This document shows, piece by piece, positions 35,389 to 44,934 of a DNA stretch of 64,000 nucleotides. The position numbers and the translations under genes were made by a program. Below the pieces are notes generated by a model. The model had not been told where the DNA came from, ran no database searches, and was given only the letters and a program-made list of their open reading frames with translations. Source of the stretch: Blautia sp. (GTDB taxonomy: Bacteria; Bacillota; Clostridia; Lachnospirales; Lachnospiraceae); NCBI GenBank assembly GCA_022770365.1, contig JALEHU010000077.1, positions 1 through 64,000 on the forward strand, in the 5' to 3' direction. The first letter of the stretch is position 1. Each line of letters opens with the position of its first letter.

Positions 35389-36186
35389 TTATTTCTTAAC
35401 GATAATAACCTGTTTTGCAGTAGTATAGGTATCTGTAAAATCAATGTTTTTCAGACGGTCTTCTGTAACAGTCATACCGGCAACACCAATGTCTGCCTTA
35501 CCGGACTGTACTGCTGTGATAATAGAATCAAATTCCATATCCTCAATCTCAAGCTCCATTCCCAGCTTGTCTGCAATCGCCTGAGCAAGATCTACATCAA
35601 TGCCGACGATTTTTTCTTCTGAATAATATTCATACGGCTCAAATGCTGCATTTGTAGCCATAACCAGAGTTCCGTTGGAACGATCCACATCTTCCGGAGA
35701 TTCATATGGAGTTTTGCCCTTGGTATCATCTCCGATATAGTTGCTGATAATAGAATCAACGGTTCCGTCTTCCTTCAGTTCTGCCAGTGCTCCGTTGATG
35801 CTCTCGGTCAGTTCCTGATGATCTTTGGATACAGCGATAGCATACTCTTCTGTTGTGAAGTCCTCTTCCAGAATGGTAAGATCATCGTTTTTCTCAACGA
35901 AAGCCTTTGCCGGCTGCTCATCGATGATCACACAGTCAATCTTGCCCTGTTTCAGAGCCATAACTGCATCATTACCTTTATTATAACGCTCGATTACAGT
36001 ACCTGCCTCATCACCTTCATAATCAGATGCATAAATATCACCTGTAGTACCAAGCTGTACACCGATGATCTTGCCTTCCAGGTCATCAATGCCTGAGATT
36101 GTTCCCTCTGCATATACCGGAGCTGTCATCGCTGCTGTCATTGCTGCTGCAAGAGCCAAAGCCATAATCTTGTTAGATTTTTTCAT
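35389..36186 (-). CDS. circularly permuted amino acid ABC transporter substrate-binding protein
   Basis: Extracellular binding protein of the SBP_bac_3 family feeding the adjacent permease and ATPase. In the normal family the first lobe begins 'LVVATDTAFxPFE' and the second lobe 'DLxGKxVGVQxGT' comes later. Here the order is reversed: GKIIGVQLGTTGDIYA is near residue 40, and the usual N-terminal part (LVMATNAAFEPYEYY ... GVAGMTVTEDRLKNIDFTD) is at the end, closing with QVIIVKK. The two are joined by SPEDVDRSN. The signal peptide ends PVYA-EG with no lipobox cysteine. ATG 36186 follows AGGAGGATGATCAGT. Confidence 0.9.
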   Translation of the reverse strand: MKKSNKIMALALAAAMTAAMTAPVYAEGTISGIDDLEGKIIGVQLGTTGDIYASDYEGDEAGTVIERYNKGNDAVMALKQGKIDCVIIDEQPAKAFVEKNDDLTILEEDFTTEEYAIAVSKDHQELTESINGALAELKEDGTVDSIISNYIGDDTKGKTPYESPEDVDRSNGTLVMATNAAFEPYEYYSEEKIVGIDVDLAQAIADKLGMELEIEDMEFDSIITAVQSGKADIGVAGMTVTEDRLKNIDFTDTYTTAKQVIIVKK

Positions 36187-36237
36187 ACTGATCATCCTCC
36201 TCGTTTTGATTTTTTGAAACTGTCGATGGTACATGTT

Positions 36238-36254
36238 TTCATGCAGAGCATGAA
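36238..36254. promoter_or_regulatory. inverted repeat in the leader of the amino acid transporter operon
   Basis: TTCATGC-AGA-GCATGAA, perfect 7-bp arms, lies about 50 bases upstream of the binding-protein start. It is a possible operator or leader hairpin. Confidence 0.35.
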
Positions 36255-36358
36255 GCACATGACCTTTTGACGCTGTTTTTATGTTTATGCATTAATTTGC
36301 ATAATATAAATTACTGGCTTTTATTTTATCATGTTTTTTGCAAATTGCAATAGTCTAC

Positions 36359-36387
36359 TTGAATAATATTCAACTATTTTTTATAAT
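36359..36387 (+). promoter_or_regulatory. hydF promoter
   Basis: TTGAAT (36359-36364), 17-base spacer, TATAAT (36382-36387). The -35 is part of a perfect inverted repeat TTGAAT-AAT-ATTCAA, so a regulator may bind there. Confidence 0.7.
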
Positions 36388-36445
36388 AATAGAAGAAAAA
36401 AATCGTGTGAATAACTGAATGAGTAAAGGATACAGGAGGTTTTTT

Positions 36446-37699
36446 ATGGGAATGAATCAAACCCCGGCTGCTGAACGGGTACATATCAGCTTTTTCGGGA
36501 AACGAAATGCCGGTAAATCCAGTGTGATCAACGCAGTCACCGGCCAGAATCTGGCAATTGTATCGGATGTCAAGGGCACCACTACAGATCCTGTTTACAA
36601 AACAATGGAACTGCTTCCCCTTGGTCCGGTCATGGTCGTGGATACACCAGGTATTGACGATACCGGCGAGCTTGGCACTCTTCGTGTCAAAAGAAGTTAT
36701 CAGGTACTGAACAAAACAGATATCGCTGTTCTGGTAGTAGACGGCACACTGGGCAAAACCGCCGAGGAAGATGCCCTGATCGCCAGATTTCAGACAAAGG
36801 GAATCTCTTATCTGGTCGTATATAACAAGCTGGATCTTATGCCGCCTGAACAGCAGGAAGAACTGGCAAAATCCGCATGCGGTTCTCTGGAATCAGGCAA
36901 TTCCGGACGGGAGATCTGGGTGAGCGCAGAAACACGCACAAATATTCAGGAACTGAAGGAAATCATCGCCTCGCTGAAACCGGAGGATGTGCATAAATAT
37001 CCAATTATTGCGGATCTTATAAAACCTCTGGATCTTGTGATTCTTGTAGTTCCCATTGACAAAGCCGCTCCCAAGGGCCGCCTCATCCTGCCTCAGCAGC
37101 AGACCATACGCGCAATCCTGGAAGCCGGTGCTCTTTCTCTGGTCGTAAGAGATACTGAGCTGAAAGCCACTCTGGATCACTTTTTCTCACAGGGTATCAA
37201 ACCTGCCATGGTGGTTACAGACAGTCAGGCATTTGCACGCGTATCCAGAGATACTCCCCCGGATATCACTCTGACCTCTTTTTCCATCCTGTTTGCCAGA
37301 TATAAAGGTGACCTGGAAACGTCTGTCCGCGGAGTGGCAGCATTGGATTCCATTCAGGACGGAGACAAAATCCTCATTGCAGAGGGCTGTACACACCATC
37401 GCCAGTGCGATGATATCGGTACCTTCAAAATTCCCAACTGGATCCGTCAGTATACAGGCAGAGAACCGGTCTTCGAATTCACTTCCGGCACAGAATTTCC
37501 GGATGACATGAGTTCCTATAAGCTGGTCGTTCACTGCGGCGGATGTATGCTTAATGAACGTGAAATGAAATACCGCATAGCCTGCTGCTGTGATCAGAAT
37601 ATTCCGATCACCAACTATGGAATTCTCATTGCACAGGTGACCGGTATCCTGAAGCGCAGTCTGGAACCGTTCCCGGAGATTCTGAAGATATTGAACTGA
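36446..37699 (+). CDS. hydF: [FeFe]-hydrogenase H-cluster maturation GTPase HydF
   Basis: Scaffold GTPase on which the 2Fe subcluster is assembled before transfer to the hydrogenase. The N-terminal GTPase domain has GKRNAGKSSVINAVTG (G1), DTPGIDD (G3) and YNKLDL (G4). The C-terminal cluster-binding signature CxHx(~45)HCxxC is present as GCTHHRQCDD and VVHCGGCM. ATG 36446 is preceded by AGGAGG. Length 417 is usual. Partners HydE and HydG are not nearby. The gene implies hydrogen-producing fermentation. It is divergent from the amino-acid transporter. Confidence 0.96.
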   Translation: MGMNQTPAAERVHISFFGKRNAGKSSVINAVTGQNLAIVSDVKGTTTDPVYKTMELLPLGPVMVVDTPGIDDTGELGTLRVKRSYQVLNKTDIAVLVVDGTLGKTAEEDALIARFQTKGISYLVVYNKLDLMPPEQQEELAKSACGSLESGNSGREIWVSAETRTNIQELKEIIASLKPEDVHKYPIIADLIKPLDLVILVVPIDKAAPKGRLILPQQQTIRAILEAGALSLVVRDTELKATLDHFFSQGIKPAMVVTDSQAFARVSRDTPPDITLTSFSILFARYKGDLETSVRGVAALDSIQDGDKILIAEGCTHHRQCDDIGTFKIPNWIRQYTGREPVFEFTSGTEFPDDMSSYKLVVHCGGCMLNEREMKYRIACCCDQNIPITNYGILIAQVTGILKRSLEPFPEILKILN

Positions 37700-37816
37700 C
37701 TGAGCAGTTCCGCACCTTCGCAATTATAGAATGTCTTCATTTTTTTCAAAATGCACACATTTTGGTAACATTTATTCTATATAATGGAAAAATGTTCATT
37801 AAGGAGGAAAATTATT

Positions 37817-38671
37817 ATGAAATTCACTAAAATGCATGGTATCGGAAACGATTATGTATACGTCAACTGTTTTGAGGAAACTGTCAAAAACCCTTCCGCT
37901 GTTGCCAGATTTGTCAGCGACCGTCATTTCGGCATCGGCTCTGACGGACTGATTCTTATTAAACCGTCAGATGCTGCTGACTGTGAAATGGACATGTACA
38001 ATCTTGACGGCTCACAGGGTGCCATGTGCGGCAACGGTATCCGCTGTGTAGCCAAATACGCCTATGATTACGGTATCGTTAATAAAACAAGCATCAGTGT
38101 GGCGACCAAAAGCGGCATCAAATACCTGGATCTCAGTATTAAAGACGGAAAGGTTTCCATGGTAAAAGTTAACATGGGCTCTCCGATTCTCACAGCTTCC
38201 CAGATTCCGGTAGTTTCAGAAACCGAAAAGGTCATTGACACCCCCATTGATGTAGACGGAACCACCTATCACATGACCGCTGTTTCCATGGGAAATCCAC
38301 ATGCCATTATCTATATGGATGAAATCGATAACCTGGATCTCGAAAAAATGGGACCGTCTTTTGAGAACCACATTGTTTTCCCGGACAGAGTCAACACCGA
38401 ATTTGTCAGGGTTCTTGACCGTCACACTGTCCAGATGAGAGTATGGGAACGCGGTTCCGGTGAAACTCTGGCCTGCGGTACAGGTGCCTGTGCAGTTGCC
38501 GTTGCATCCATCCTGAACGGTCTTGTTGACGCGGATAAGCCCGTTACTGTAAAACTCCTCGGCGGAGACCTTCAGATTTTCTGGGATCAGGCTGAAAATC
38601 TTGTTTATATGACAGGCCCCGCTGCCACTGTATTTGACGGTGAAATTGATCTTGGCTTCCTGGGCGAATAA
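37817..38671 (+). CDS. dapF: diaminopimelate epimerase DapF
   Basis: Converts LL- to meso-diaminopimelate for lysine and peptidoglycan. The two catalytic cysteines are in AMCGNGIRC and LACGTGACAVA; the N-terminus is FTKMHGIGNDYVYV. ATG 37817 follows AAGGAGGAAAATTATT; the upstream in-frame start at 37784 overlaps the -10 hexamer TATAAT (37780-37785) and is rejected. Length 284 residues. It agrees with the meso-DAP type MurE in this window. Confidence 0.96.
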   Translation: MKFTKMHGIGNDYVYVNCFEETVKNPSAVARFVSDRHFGIGSDGLILIKPSDAADCEMDMYNLDGSQGAMCGNGIRCVAKYAYDYGIVNKTSISVATKSGIKYLDLSIKDGKVSMVKVNMGSPILTASQIPVVSETEKVIDTPIDVDGTTYHMTAVSMGNPHAIIYMDEIDNLDLEKMGPSFENHIVFPDRVNTEFVRVLDRHTVQMRVWERGSGETLACGTGACAVAVASILNGLVDADKPVTVKLLGGDLQIFWDQAENLVYMTGPAATVFDGEIDLGFLGE

Positions 38672-38680
38672 TAACATAAC

Positions 38681-38782
38681 AAAAAGACAGGCTTAAAGCA
38701 CCCCTGCCTGATGCAGAACAGATAGTACTCAAAACATCTGTTTTATATCAGGCTCCATGAGCTTTAAACCTGTCTTTTTTTA
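38681..38782. terminator. branched terminator between dapF and azlD
   Basis: An outer stem (AAAAAGACAGG-TTAAAGC with GCTTTAA-CCTGTCTTTTTT) encloses two nested stems (GCCTGAT/ATCAGGC and AACAGAT/ATCTGTT). The T-run favours the plus strand (dapF), but the A-run on the left lets it work for azlD too. Confidence 0.75.
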
Positions 38783-38797
38783 TAAGATTCCTGTACA

Positions 38798-39115
38798 TCA
38801 CCCTGCAATTTCCAGAATCCTCTCTGCCACAAACACTGCCGCACACGCACACAGCGCCACGGTCAGAAGACTTTTTTCCTTATAGGCTGCGATCAGCGCC
38901 ACCGCAAATCCAACAACCGCCGAAATCACACTCGCCGTCGAAAACAGGATTGCCGGAAATGTCATGGCCGCCAGGCATGCATAAGGAACATAATACAAAA
39001 AAGATTTTACAAAAGGACTGGTAATTTCTTTGCGCAACAAAGCCAGCGGCAGCATACGGATCAGATAAGTGACCCCTGCCATCACCAGGATATAGATGTA
39101 AACATTATGATTCAT
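38798..39115 (-). CDS. azlD: branched-chain amino acid exporter small subunit AzlD
   Basis: Small four-span membrane protein that works with AzlC to export branched-chain amino acids. It shows the typical N-terminus (YIYILVMAGVTYLIRMLPLALL) and hydrophobic segments to the end. ATG 39115 has AGGAGG nine bases upstream within the azlC 3' end; the ATG at 39121 is too close to it. The two genes overlap by about 11 bases. Confidence 0.92.
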   Translation of the reverse strand: MNHNVYIYILVMAGVTYLIRMLPLALLRKEITSPFVKSFLYYVPYACLAAMTFPAILFSTASVISAVVGFAVALIAAYKEKSLLTVALCACAAVFVAERILEIAG

Positions 39116-39821
39116 GTGCATTTTCCTCCTCTTTTACCGGGCAGACATAAGCGGCAATTCCGGCCACCAGCACCGTAGTGATGATGATCACAAATCCTGA
39201 AGATACTTTTTTCAGTACAGGAACTATCGCAAACAGGCCGCTCACTGCCATTGCTCCGATCACAACGCCAAGTACCGCCCGGTTCTTCTTGGACGGAGGA
39301 ATGATCACCGCCAGAAACATTCCGTAAATCGCCACACTCAGCGCGCTTACCATAAACGCCGGAAGCAGATTTCCTGAAATACCACCCGCCAGCGTTCCGA
39401 GGGTCCACCCCGGAATTGCTACGCACATAGCACCATAATTATACCATGGACTGATCCTGCCATCCTGGCTTGCACTGACTCCAAAGATCTCATCCGTCAC
39501 ACCAAATGCCACCACAAACCGATGAGCCCAGGGTACATCCCTGTGCAGCTTCTGTGCCAGTGAAAAAGACATCAGGCAATACCGCAGATTGATGATCAGC
39601 TGCGTCAGCGCCATCTCCCAATAAGATCCCGACGCCAGAATAATATCAAGACCTGCAAACTGTCCTGCAGAAGTAAGATTCGTCAGTGAGATCAGAACCG
39701 CCTGCCCGGTACTCATCCCGCCGGAAACCGCCATCATTCCAAATGTAAACGACACTGCAAAATATCCAAGCCCAATCGGGACCCCGTCTTTCAGGCCCCG
39801 CTTAAAGCTCACTGAATCCAT
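39105..39821 (-). CDS. azlC: branched-chain amino acid exporter large subunit AzlC
   Basis: Large membrane subunit of the AzlCD (LIV-E-like) exporter. The N-terminal SFKRGLKDGVPIGLGYFAV and the GVTDEIFGV segment are family features; about six or seven membrane spans over 238 residues. GGGGG precedes the ATG at 39821. No AzlB-type regulator is adjacent. The 230 bases between this gene and the mutarotase terminator show nothing else. Confidence 0.93.
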   Translation of the reverse strand: MDSVSFKRGLKDGVPIGLGYFAVSFTFGMMAVSGGMSTGQAVLISLTNLTSAGQFAGLDIILASGSYWEMALTQLIINLRYCLMSFSLAQKLHRDVPWAHRFVVAFGVTDEIFGVSASQDGRISPWYNYGAMCVAIPGWTLGTLAGGISGNLLPAFMVSALSVAIYGMFLAVIIPPSKKNRAVLGVVIGAMAVSGLFAIVPVLKKVSSGFVIIITTVLVAGIAAYVCPVKEEENAHES

Positions 39822-40004
39822 AAAAATCCCCCTTCATCCTTCCAGATTTTCTCATTTGCTCCATAAAAAACAGAAGCACTGACCCAGAATAATCTCCGAT
39901 GACACTGCTCCTATTTTATCACTGCATCACAACAACTTCAACCGTAATTCCACACTTTCGTTGCCAGGAACTTTACCCAGTAACTTTAATTCCAGCTTTT
40001 AGTG

Positions 40005-40051
40005 CAAAAATCAGCACCAAAAGACATTTGTAAATCTTTTGGTGCTGATTC
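40005..40051 (-). terminator. terminator of the alpha-galactosidase operon
   Basis: On the minus strand a stem of about 15 bp (AATCAGCACCAAAAG with CTTTTGGTGCTGATT) is followed by TTTTT, at the mutarotase stop codon. Confidence 0.9.
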
Positions 40052-40984
40052 TTATCTGATCTCGTTTGCTTCTACCTGAATTTCTAGACTGAATTTCAGC
40101 GGTTTCCCGTTTTCCAGAAAAAACAGTTTCTTATTCTTGTCCGCTTTTGAGATACTGTCATAAAAGCCGTTGGAAGGTTCTATCGCACAGTTATAGTCTC
40201 CGCGAAAACCTCCTGCCGTAATCCAAATCCCCAGATAAGGAAGCTTTTCCGGATCAAAAAGATATCTGCAGGTAATGCCGGCCGAAGGATATCGGCAGCC
40301 ACAGATCCCCTGAGTTACCGCGCCTTCCACATAGTATTTTACCATGGAACGTGTATGTGCCTTTGGTACTTTTCCAAAATCATACACAGGATTGTTTTTT
40401 TCATAAAGCAGTCCCTCCTGTCCCAGAAACTCATTCTCAAACACATTGCGAAATACTGATACATCTGATCCATAAAAGAACTCCATATCCTCCTCATAGC
40501 GAAGAAGGCCATGAAATGTCCAGATACAGGGTATAGGTTCTGTTCCACTGTTTTGGATTTCGTATTCCAATACCAGGCGATTTTCCTCAAGCCGGATTAC
40601 TTTTTCATAAGTGTAATCAAAATACGGGCTCTCATAAAAAAGCTTCAATCCGTCTTTTCCTGTTTCCGCTTTCATGGTACAGCTCCAGATCTCCCCGTGA
40701 TCTGGATAACAGTATTGATCGCCATTCCATTGATACTCTTCCTGATCTATATTCGGAAAAGCGTCATCCAGTCCCGAAGCATCGTAAGCTTCAAAAGAAC
40801 TGCCATATGATGGTTTTTCGTAATGATCTCCGGCATACTGGGCTGCCAGTTCAAAATCTTTCGTCTTTTCACGAAGAGAAACAATTTTTCCTCCCATGGA
40901 CGGCAATATCACAGTGATAAGAGAATCATTTTCCAGCAGATAACCTTTCTGGTTTTTCCACATTATATCCTTAGAGACAGACAT
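40052..40984 (-). CDS. aldose 1-epimerase (galactose mutarotase-like)
   Basis: Cytoplasmic enzyme interconverting sugar anomers, expected to act on galactose freed by the adjacent alpha-galactosidase. The beta-sandwich family features are the His-containing PDHGEIWS and TFHGLLRYEED segments and the C-terminal glutamate region (NCAIEPSNGFYDS). ATG 40984 follows GAGGTGTAAA; the longer TTG frame overlaps galA. Length 310 residues. Substrate specificity is not established by sequence. Confidence 0.85.
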   Translation of the reverse strand: MSVSKDIMWKNQKGYLLENDSLITVILPSMGGKIVSLREKTKDFELAAQYAGDHYEKPSYGSSFEAYDASGLDDAFPNIDQEEYQWNGDQYCYPDHGEIWSCTMKAETGKDGLKLFYESPYFDYTYEKVIRLEENRLVLEYEIQNSGTEPIPCIWTFHGLLRYEEDMEFFYGSDVSVFRNVFENEFLGQEGLLYEKNNPVYDFGKVPKAHTRSMVKYYVEGAVTQGICGCRYPSAGITCRYLFDPEKLPYLGIWITAGGFRGDYNCAIEPSNGFYDSISKADKNKKLFFLENGKPLKFSLEIQVEANEIR

Positions 40985-40985
40985 T

Positions 40986-43082
40986 TTACACCTCTTCAAG
41001 CTCCATTAAAAGACTGTCATAGTCACCTTTTAATTCCACATAGATTCCCTTGTTCATAAGATATCCGCCATTTTTAACCTGTTCACTTCCGTTCATTCTG
41101 ATCCGGTAATTTTTATCCTGATCCAGTCCGCGAAGCGTCAGACAATAATACTTTTTGCCATACTGCTCGTGATCCAGAAATACAAATACAACACTTCTTT
41201 CATTCTTCACATACTGCACAGCGTGAATCTCATCACGGGTAAAAGATTTCAGGCGGTACAGATCACCGAATTGAACTACCTCACGAATTCTCTTATAAAC
41301 ATCCACATAATCTTTGATTATCTCTTTTTTCTCTTCAGAGGTTTCGTTCAGATTCGTACCAATGCCAAGACTTCCACACATAGCCGTATACATTGCGAAC
41401 TGAAGCGGAACAGATCTGTTATCCATACCAAAATCATCTGTCAGCCATGAACGCATATATTTGATCGGATAGAAGAAACTGTAATTTTCCTGCATATAAA
41501 GTCGATCCAGCGGATCCGAATTATCGCTTGGCCAGTACTCATCGAAGTACCTCATAGCGCCATAATCCACTCTTCCTCCGCCGGAAGCACAAGCTTCAAA
41601 TTCCACATGCGGGTGAAGTTTCCTCAATTCACGGATCAAACGGTATACCCCCTGCGTGTTCCGAAACCAGATTTCCTTCCATTCAGAGGAATCCCTGTTC
41701 CTGCTTCCTACTTCTGCTGCATATCGGTTCATATCCCATTTGATATAATCAATATCATTTTCCGTGAGAAGCTTATCAAAAATATCAATCAGATATTCCA
41801 CCACTTCAGGATTGGACATGTCAAGTTCATACTGGTTTCTTCCCATAAGTACTTCACGGTTATCATACCGATAAATCCAGTCCGGATGAGCTGCATAAAG
41901 CTTGCTCTTTTTATTTGTCATTTCAGGTTCAATCCAGATACCGAATTTCATACCAAGATTTTTCACTGCAGTGATCAGCTCCGAAAGACCATTCGGGAAT
42001 TTGGACAGATCCACATACCAGTCTCCCAGTGCTGCTGTGTCGTCATTTCGACCATCAAACCATCCGTCATCAATCACAAACAGTTCCACACCCATTTTAG
42101 CTGCGTTCTCTGCCAGGGCAATCTGATCTTTGACTCTGACATCAAAAGTTGTAGCATACCATGAATTATAAAGCACCGGAAGAGGTTTTTCCGCCATGTA
42201 GGAAGGCATCAATTTTTCCAGACAGAAACGATGGAGTGTCTGAGACATTTTTTCAAATCCCTGATCTGAATATCCACTGTAAACGGCAGGTGTTTCAAAG
42301 CTTTCTCCCGGCTGAAGACTCCAGGAAAAATCTGTATCACTGATTCCAATCAATATATTCAGATATTCGCTGTTGACTGCCTCGATGACTGTTTTAAAGT
42401 TTCCTGAATATTCCAACGCACCGTAATATACATCTCCAAAAGTTTCTCCTGCATCCTTATGCACCAGGAAAAACGGGTTTGCATTATGTCCCGTAAGGCC
42501 ATATAAGCTTTCGTACACTTTTTTCCCGGCACGGATAGGATCACTGTGTCCGCGGAATTCCGCTCCCCAGCGGCTGTTAAAATTCCATGTCTGATAATCA
42601 TTGCCCGGAAGACTGTATTCACCAGAATAAAAGCTTTCCAGCTCAACAGGTGTCTCTCCAAGATTTTCAGCCACGCGCCATTTTTTGATAATATCATTCT
42701 CCGGAAAAACTTCATAATGAAGATGTACCGCAAATGGATAAAAAGTATCTTTCAGAACAATTTCCAAATGTTCCCCGTCCTGCAGAACTTTTTCCACCCT
42801 GTATCTGAAATCTCCGGTTCCGTCTGCGAATACCACTTTCATAGAAGTATCATGATAGCGAAGCCCGCCAAAAGAAGAACATTCTTCCGGGATCACCTGT
42901 GGGCCAAAAAGATTTGGTACTTTGTGATCTTCCGCCGTATATTCCTGAAAATCTTCCAGATTTTCAATCTTTTTACCCCAATACAAGGTCTCAAGAAGGC
43001 CATTCGGCTCTACTCCTATTACATATGATGTATTTTTTGTCTGAAGTCCAAAAACTCTGTTACCAATTTGTTGTATTGCCAT
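40986..43082 (-). CDS. alpha-galactosidase, GH36
   Basis: Hydrolyses terminal alpha-galactosides such as melibiose, raffinose and stachyose. The 698-residue protein has an N-terminal beta-supersandwich and a TIM barrel with VIDDGWF, the nucleophile region YIKWDMNRYAAE and the acid/base region SDNSDPLDRLYMQ. EACASGGGRVDYG lies between them. No signal peptide is present, so it acts on imported sugars. It lies 21 bases after the permease that carries a stop codon, and one base before the mutarotase. Confidence 0.95.
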   Translation of the reverse strand: MAIQQIGNRVFGLQTKNTSYVIGVEPNGLLETLYWGKKIENLEDFQEYTAEDHKVPNLFGPQVIPEECSSFGGLRYHDTSMKVVFADGTGDFRYRVEKVLQDGEHLEIVLKDTFYPFAVHLHYEVFPENDIIKKWRVAENLGETPVELESFYSGEYSLPGNDYQTWNFNSRWGAEFRGHSDPIRAGKKVYESLYGLTGHNANPFFLVHKDAGETFGDVYYGALEYSGNFKTVIEAVNSEYLNILIGISDTDFSWSLQPGESFETPAVYSGYSDQGFEKMSQTLHRFCLEKLMPSYMAEKPLPVLYNSWYATTFDVRVKDQIALAENAAKMGVELFVIDDGWFDGRNDDTAALGDWYVDLSKFPNGLSELITAVKNLGMKFGIWIEPEMTNKKSKLYAAHPDWIYRYDNREVLMGRNQYELDMSNPEVVEYLIDIFDKLLTENDIDYIKWDMNRYAAEVGSRNRDSSEWKEIWFRNTQGVYRLIRELRKLHPHVEFEACASGGGRVDYGAMRYFDEYWPSDNSDPLDRLYMQENYSFFYPIKYMRSWLTDDFGMDNRSVPLQFAMYTAMCGSLGIGTNLNETSEEKKEIIKDYVDVYKRIREVVQFGDLYRLKSFTRDEIHAVQYVKNERSVVFVFLDHEQYGKKYYCLTLRGLDQDKNYRIRMNGSEQVKNGGYLMNKGIYVELKGDYDSLLMELEEV

Positions 43083-43103
43083 ATTAAATCTCCTGAATTA
43101 TTA

Positions 43104-43928
43104 TTAACCTTTTGTTCCTGATGTTGCAATGCCTTCCACGAACTGTTTCTGGAAAATCAGGAACAGAATGATCATCGGAAGTATTGCGATTACTGATCCT
43201 GCCATAAGCTGAGGGTAATCTACAGAATATTGTCCCATAAGTGCAGACAAACCTGAAGATAATGTCATCTTATCCTGAGACATATTGACTACTAGCGGCC
43301 ATATCAAATCTTTCCATGCAAATAATGCCGTAAAAATTGCCACAGATACCATTCCTGATTTTTTCAGAAGAAGCATAATCTTCCAGAAAATCTTTGCAAT
43401 TGAACAACCATCAAGGACGGCTGCTTCCTCAAGATCTTTTGGAATTCCCATATACACCTGACGAAGAAGGAAGGTTCCGAAAGTACTGACAATACCCGGC
43501 ACAGCAAGCGCCTTCACTGTATCCAGCCATCCCAGCTTACTGACAATCATATATTGAGGCAGAATATAAATCTGGGAGGGCACCATCATAGTAGAAAGTA
43601 CCAGTATAAAAAAGAAATTTTTCAGAGGAAATTCCAGCCGCGCAAAGGCATAAGCTGCCATGGAGCTAAACAAAACCGAACCGATTACACGGATACTCAC
43701 CATGACCAGCGTATTAATAAAAAACGTCAGAAATGGAAGAGTTTCACTGACAATTTTATAGTTTCTTAAATCCCATGAAGATGGAAAGATCTGAGGCGGT
43801 ACCTTCAGTGCTTCCGACTATGTTTTAAACGATGTCAATATCATCCAGGCGAAAGGCAGAATCATGAAAATTGCCATCAAAGCCAGAACAATATAAATGA
43901 CCGTATTTCTTTTTGATTTTGTGTTCAT
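43104..43928 (-). pseudogene. sugar ABC transporter permease (CUT1) with in-frame amber codon
   Basis: Second permease of the alpha-galactoside importer. The frame opens at ATG 43928 with GGAGG upstream (NTKSKRNTVIYIVLALMAIF) and runs to codon 37, where TAG (43818-43820) interrupts TSFKT-stop-SEALKVPP. Family members have Gln or a similar residue here, so a single CAG-to-TAG change explains it. Beyond the stop the frame is intact to 43104, including the EAA loop (EEAAVLDGCSIAKIFWKI). Reinitiation at the internal ATG 43703 would lack the first membrane span. Unless suppressed, the transporter is inactive. Confidence 0.88.
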
Positions 43929-43941
43929 TCTTCTACCTCCC

Positions 43942-44871
43942 TTAATCATTGTAATGTACCCATTTGTTCTGGAGTTTCGTCTGAATCAGGGTAATCAACA
44001 TAATAATCACAAAGAGTACCACTGCAACTGTAGATCCGTATCCTTTATTATAATTCTGGAAGGTATACCGATAAAACAGATAAACCACAGATTCCACGGA
44101 TTTAAAAGAAGGAGCACTTGGTTTGAACATCATATAAATTGTATCAAATACCTGCAGTGCACTGATGATAGTGGTAACCAGTACAAAAAACAGCGTAGGT
44201 GATACCATAGGAATGGTAACTTTACGGAATTTAGCAAACCAGCCTGCACCATCGATCTCAGCCGCTTCATACAGTTCTTTTGGAATATCCTGCAGTCCGG
44301 CAAGAAGAATAATCATATTATATCCCAGCATAGACCAGATTCCGACAACTGACACTGCAGTCATCGCCAATGCCGGATTACCCAGCCAGTCCGGTCCTTG
44401 GATTCCAAGCACTGCCAATATCTGATTAAACAAACCAAAATCTTTGTTATAGAGCCATTTCCACACAAGAGCTACAGCAGCCGGAGTCGAAACCACCGGA
44501 AGGAAATAAATGCAGCGGAAAAGACTTTTCCCTCTGATATGTTCATTGAGAAGCACTGCCAGCAGTAACGAAAGCAACACCCCAATGGGCACAGTAATCA
44601 CTGCATAGATGAAAACATTTTTTATAGATAGCCAGAATTCCGAATCCTGCATAATACGAACATAGTTATCCAGGCCAACAAATTCCGGCGTTTTAAAACC
44701 TTTCACCTCATGAAAACTATAATAAAAAGACTGAATAATCGGCCAAATATTCAAAATAAGGATTCCAAGAACTGTAGGAGCAATAAAAGCATAAGCATAA
44801 CCCCAGGTCTTTATTTGACGCTTTGTAATCTTCTTCGAAACCGCCACGCCTGTATTTCTTGTTTTTTTCAT
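43942..44871 (-). CDS. sugar ABC transporter permease (CUT1, MalF/LacF type)
   Basis: First membrane subunit of the alpha-galactoside importer. 309 residues with about six spans, starting WGYAYAFIAPTVLGILILN; the EAA loop is ELYEAAEIDGAGWFAKFRKVTIP. It is preceded by a terminator-like hairpin after the binding protein, an arrangement that usually lowers permease relative to binding-protein expression. The gene itself is intact, though both partners are damaged. Confidence 0.93.
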   Translation of the reverse strand: MKKTRNTGVAVSKKITKRQIKTWGYAYAFIAPTVLGILILNIWPIIQSFYYSFHEVKGFKTPEFVGLDNYVRIMQDSEFWLSIKNVFIYAVITVPIGVLLSLLLAVLLNEHIRGKSLFRCIYFLPVVSTPAAVALVWKWLYNKDFGLFNQILAVLGIQGPDWLGNPALAMTAVSVVGIWSMLGYNMIILLAGLQDIPKELYEAAEIDGAGWFAKFRKVTIPMVSPTLFFVLVTTIISALQVFDTIYMMFKPSAPSFKSVESVVYLFYRYTFQNYNKGYGSTVAVVLFVIIMLITLIQTKLQNKWVHYND

Positions 44872-44890
44872 TATATAATCTTTTTGTACA

Positions 44891-44934
44891 AAAAAACCAT
44901 ACCTTTCGATATACCAAAGAAAAGTATGGTTTTT
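44891..44934 (-). terminator. intercistronic hairpin between binding protein and permease
   Basis: On the minus strand AAAACCATAC pairs with GTATGGTTTTTTT, a terminator-like structure about 90 bases past the binding-protein stop. It probably gives partial termination. Confidence 0.65.

Noticed and set aside
43818-43820. Programmed readthrough or recoding at the amber codon
   Set aside because: No stem-loop or recoding signal seen next to it and the neighbouring binding protein is also broken, so decay is more likely.
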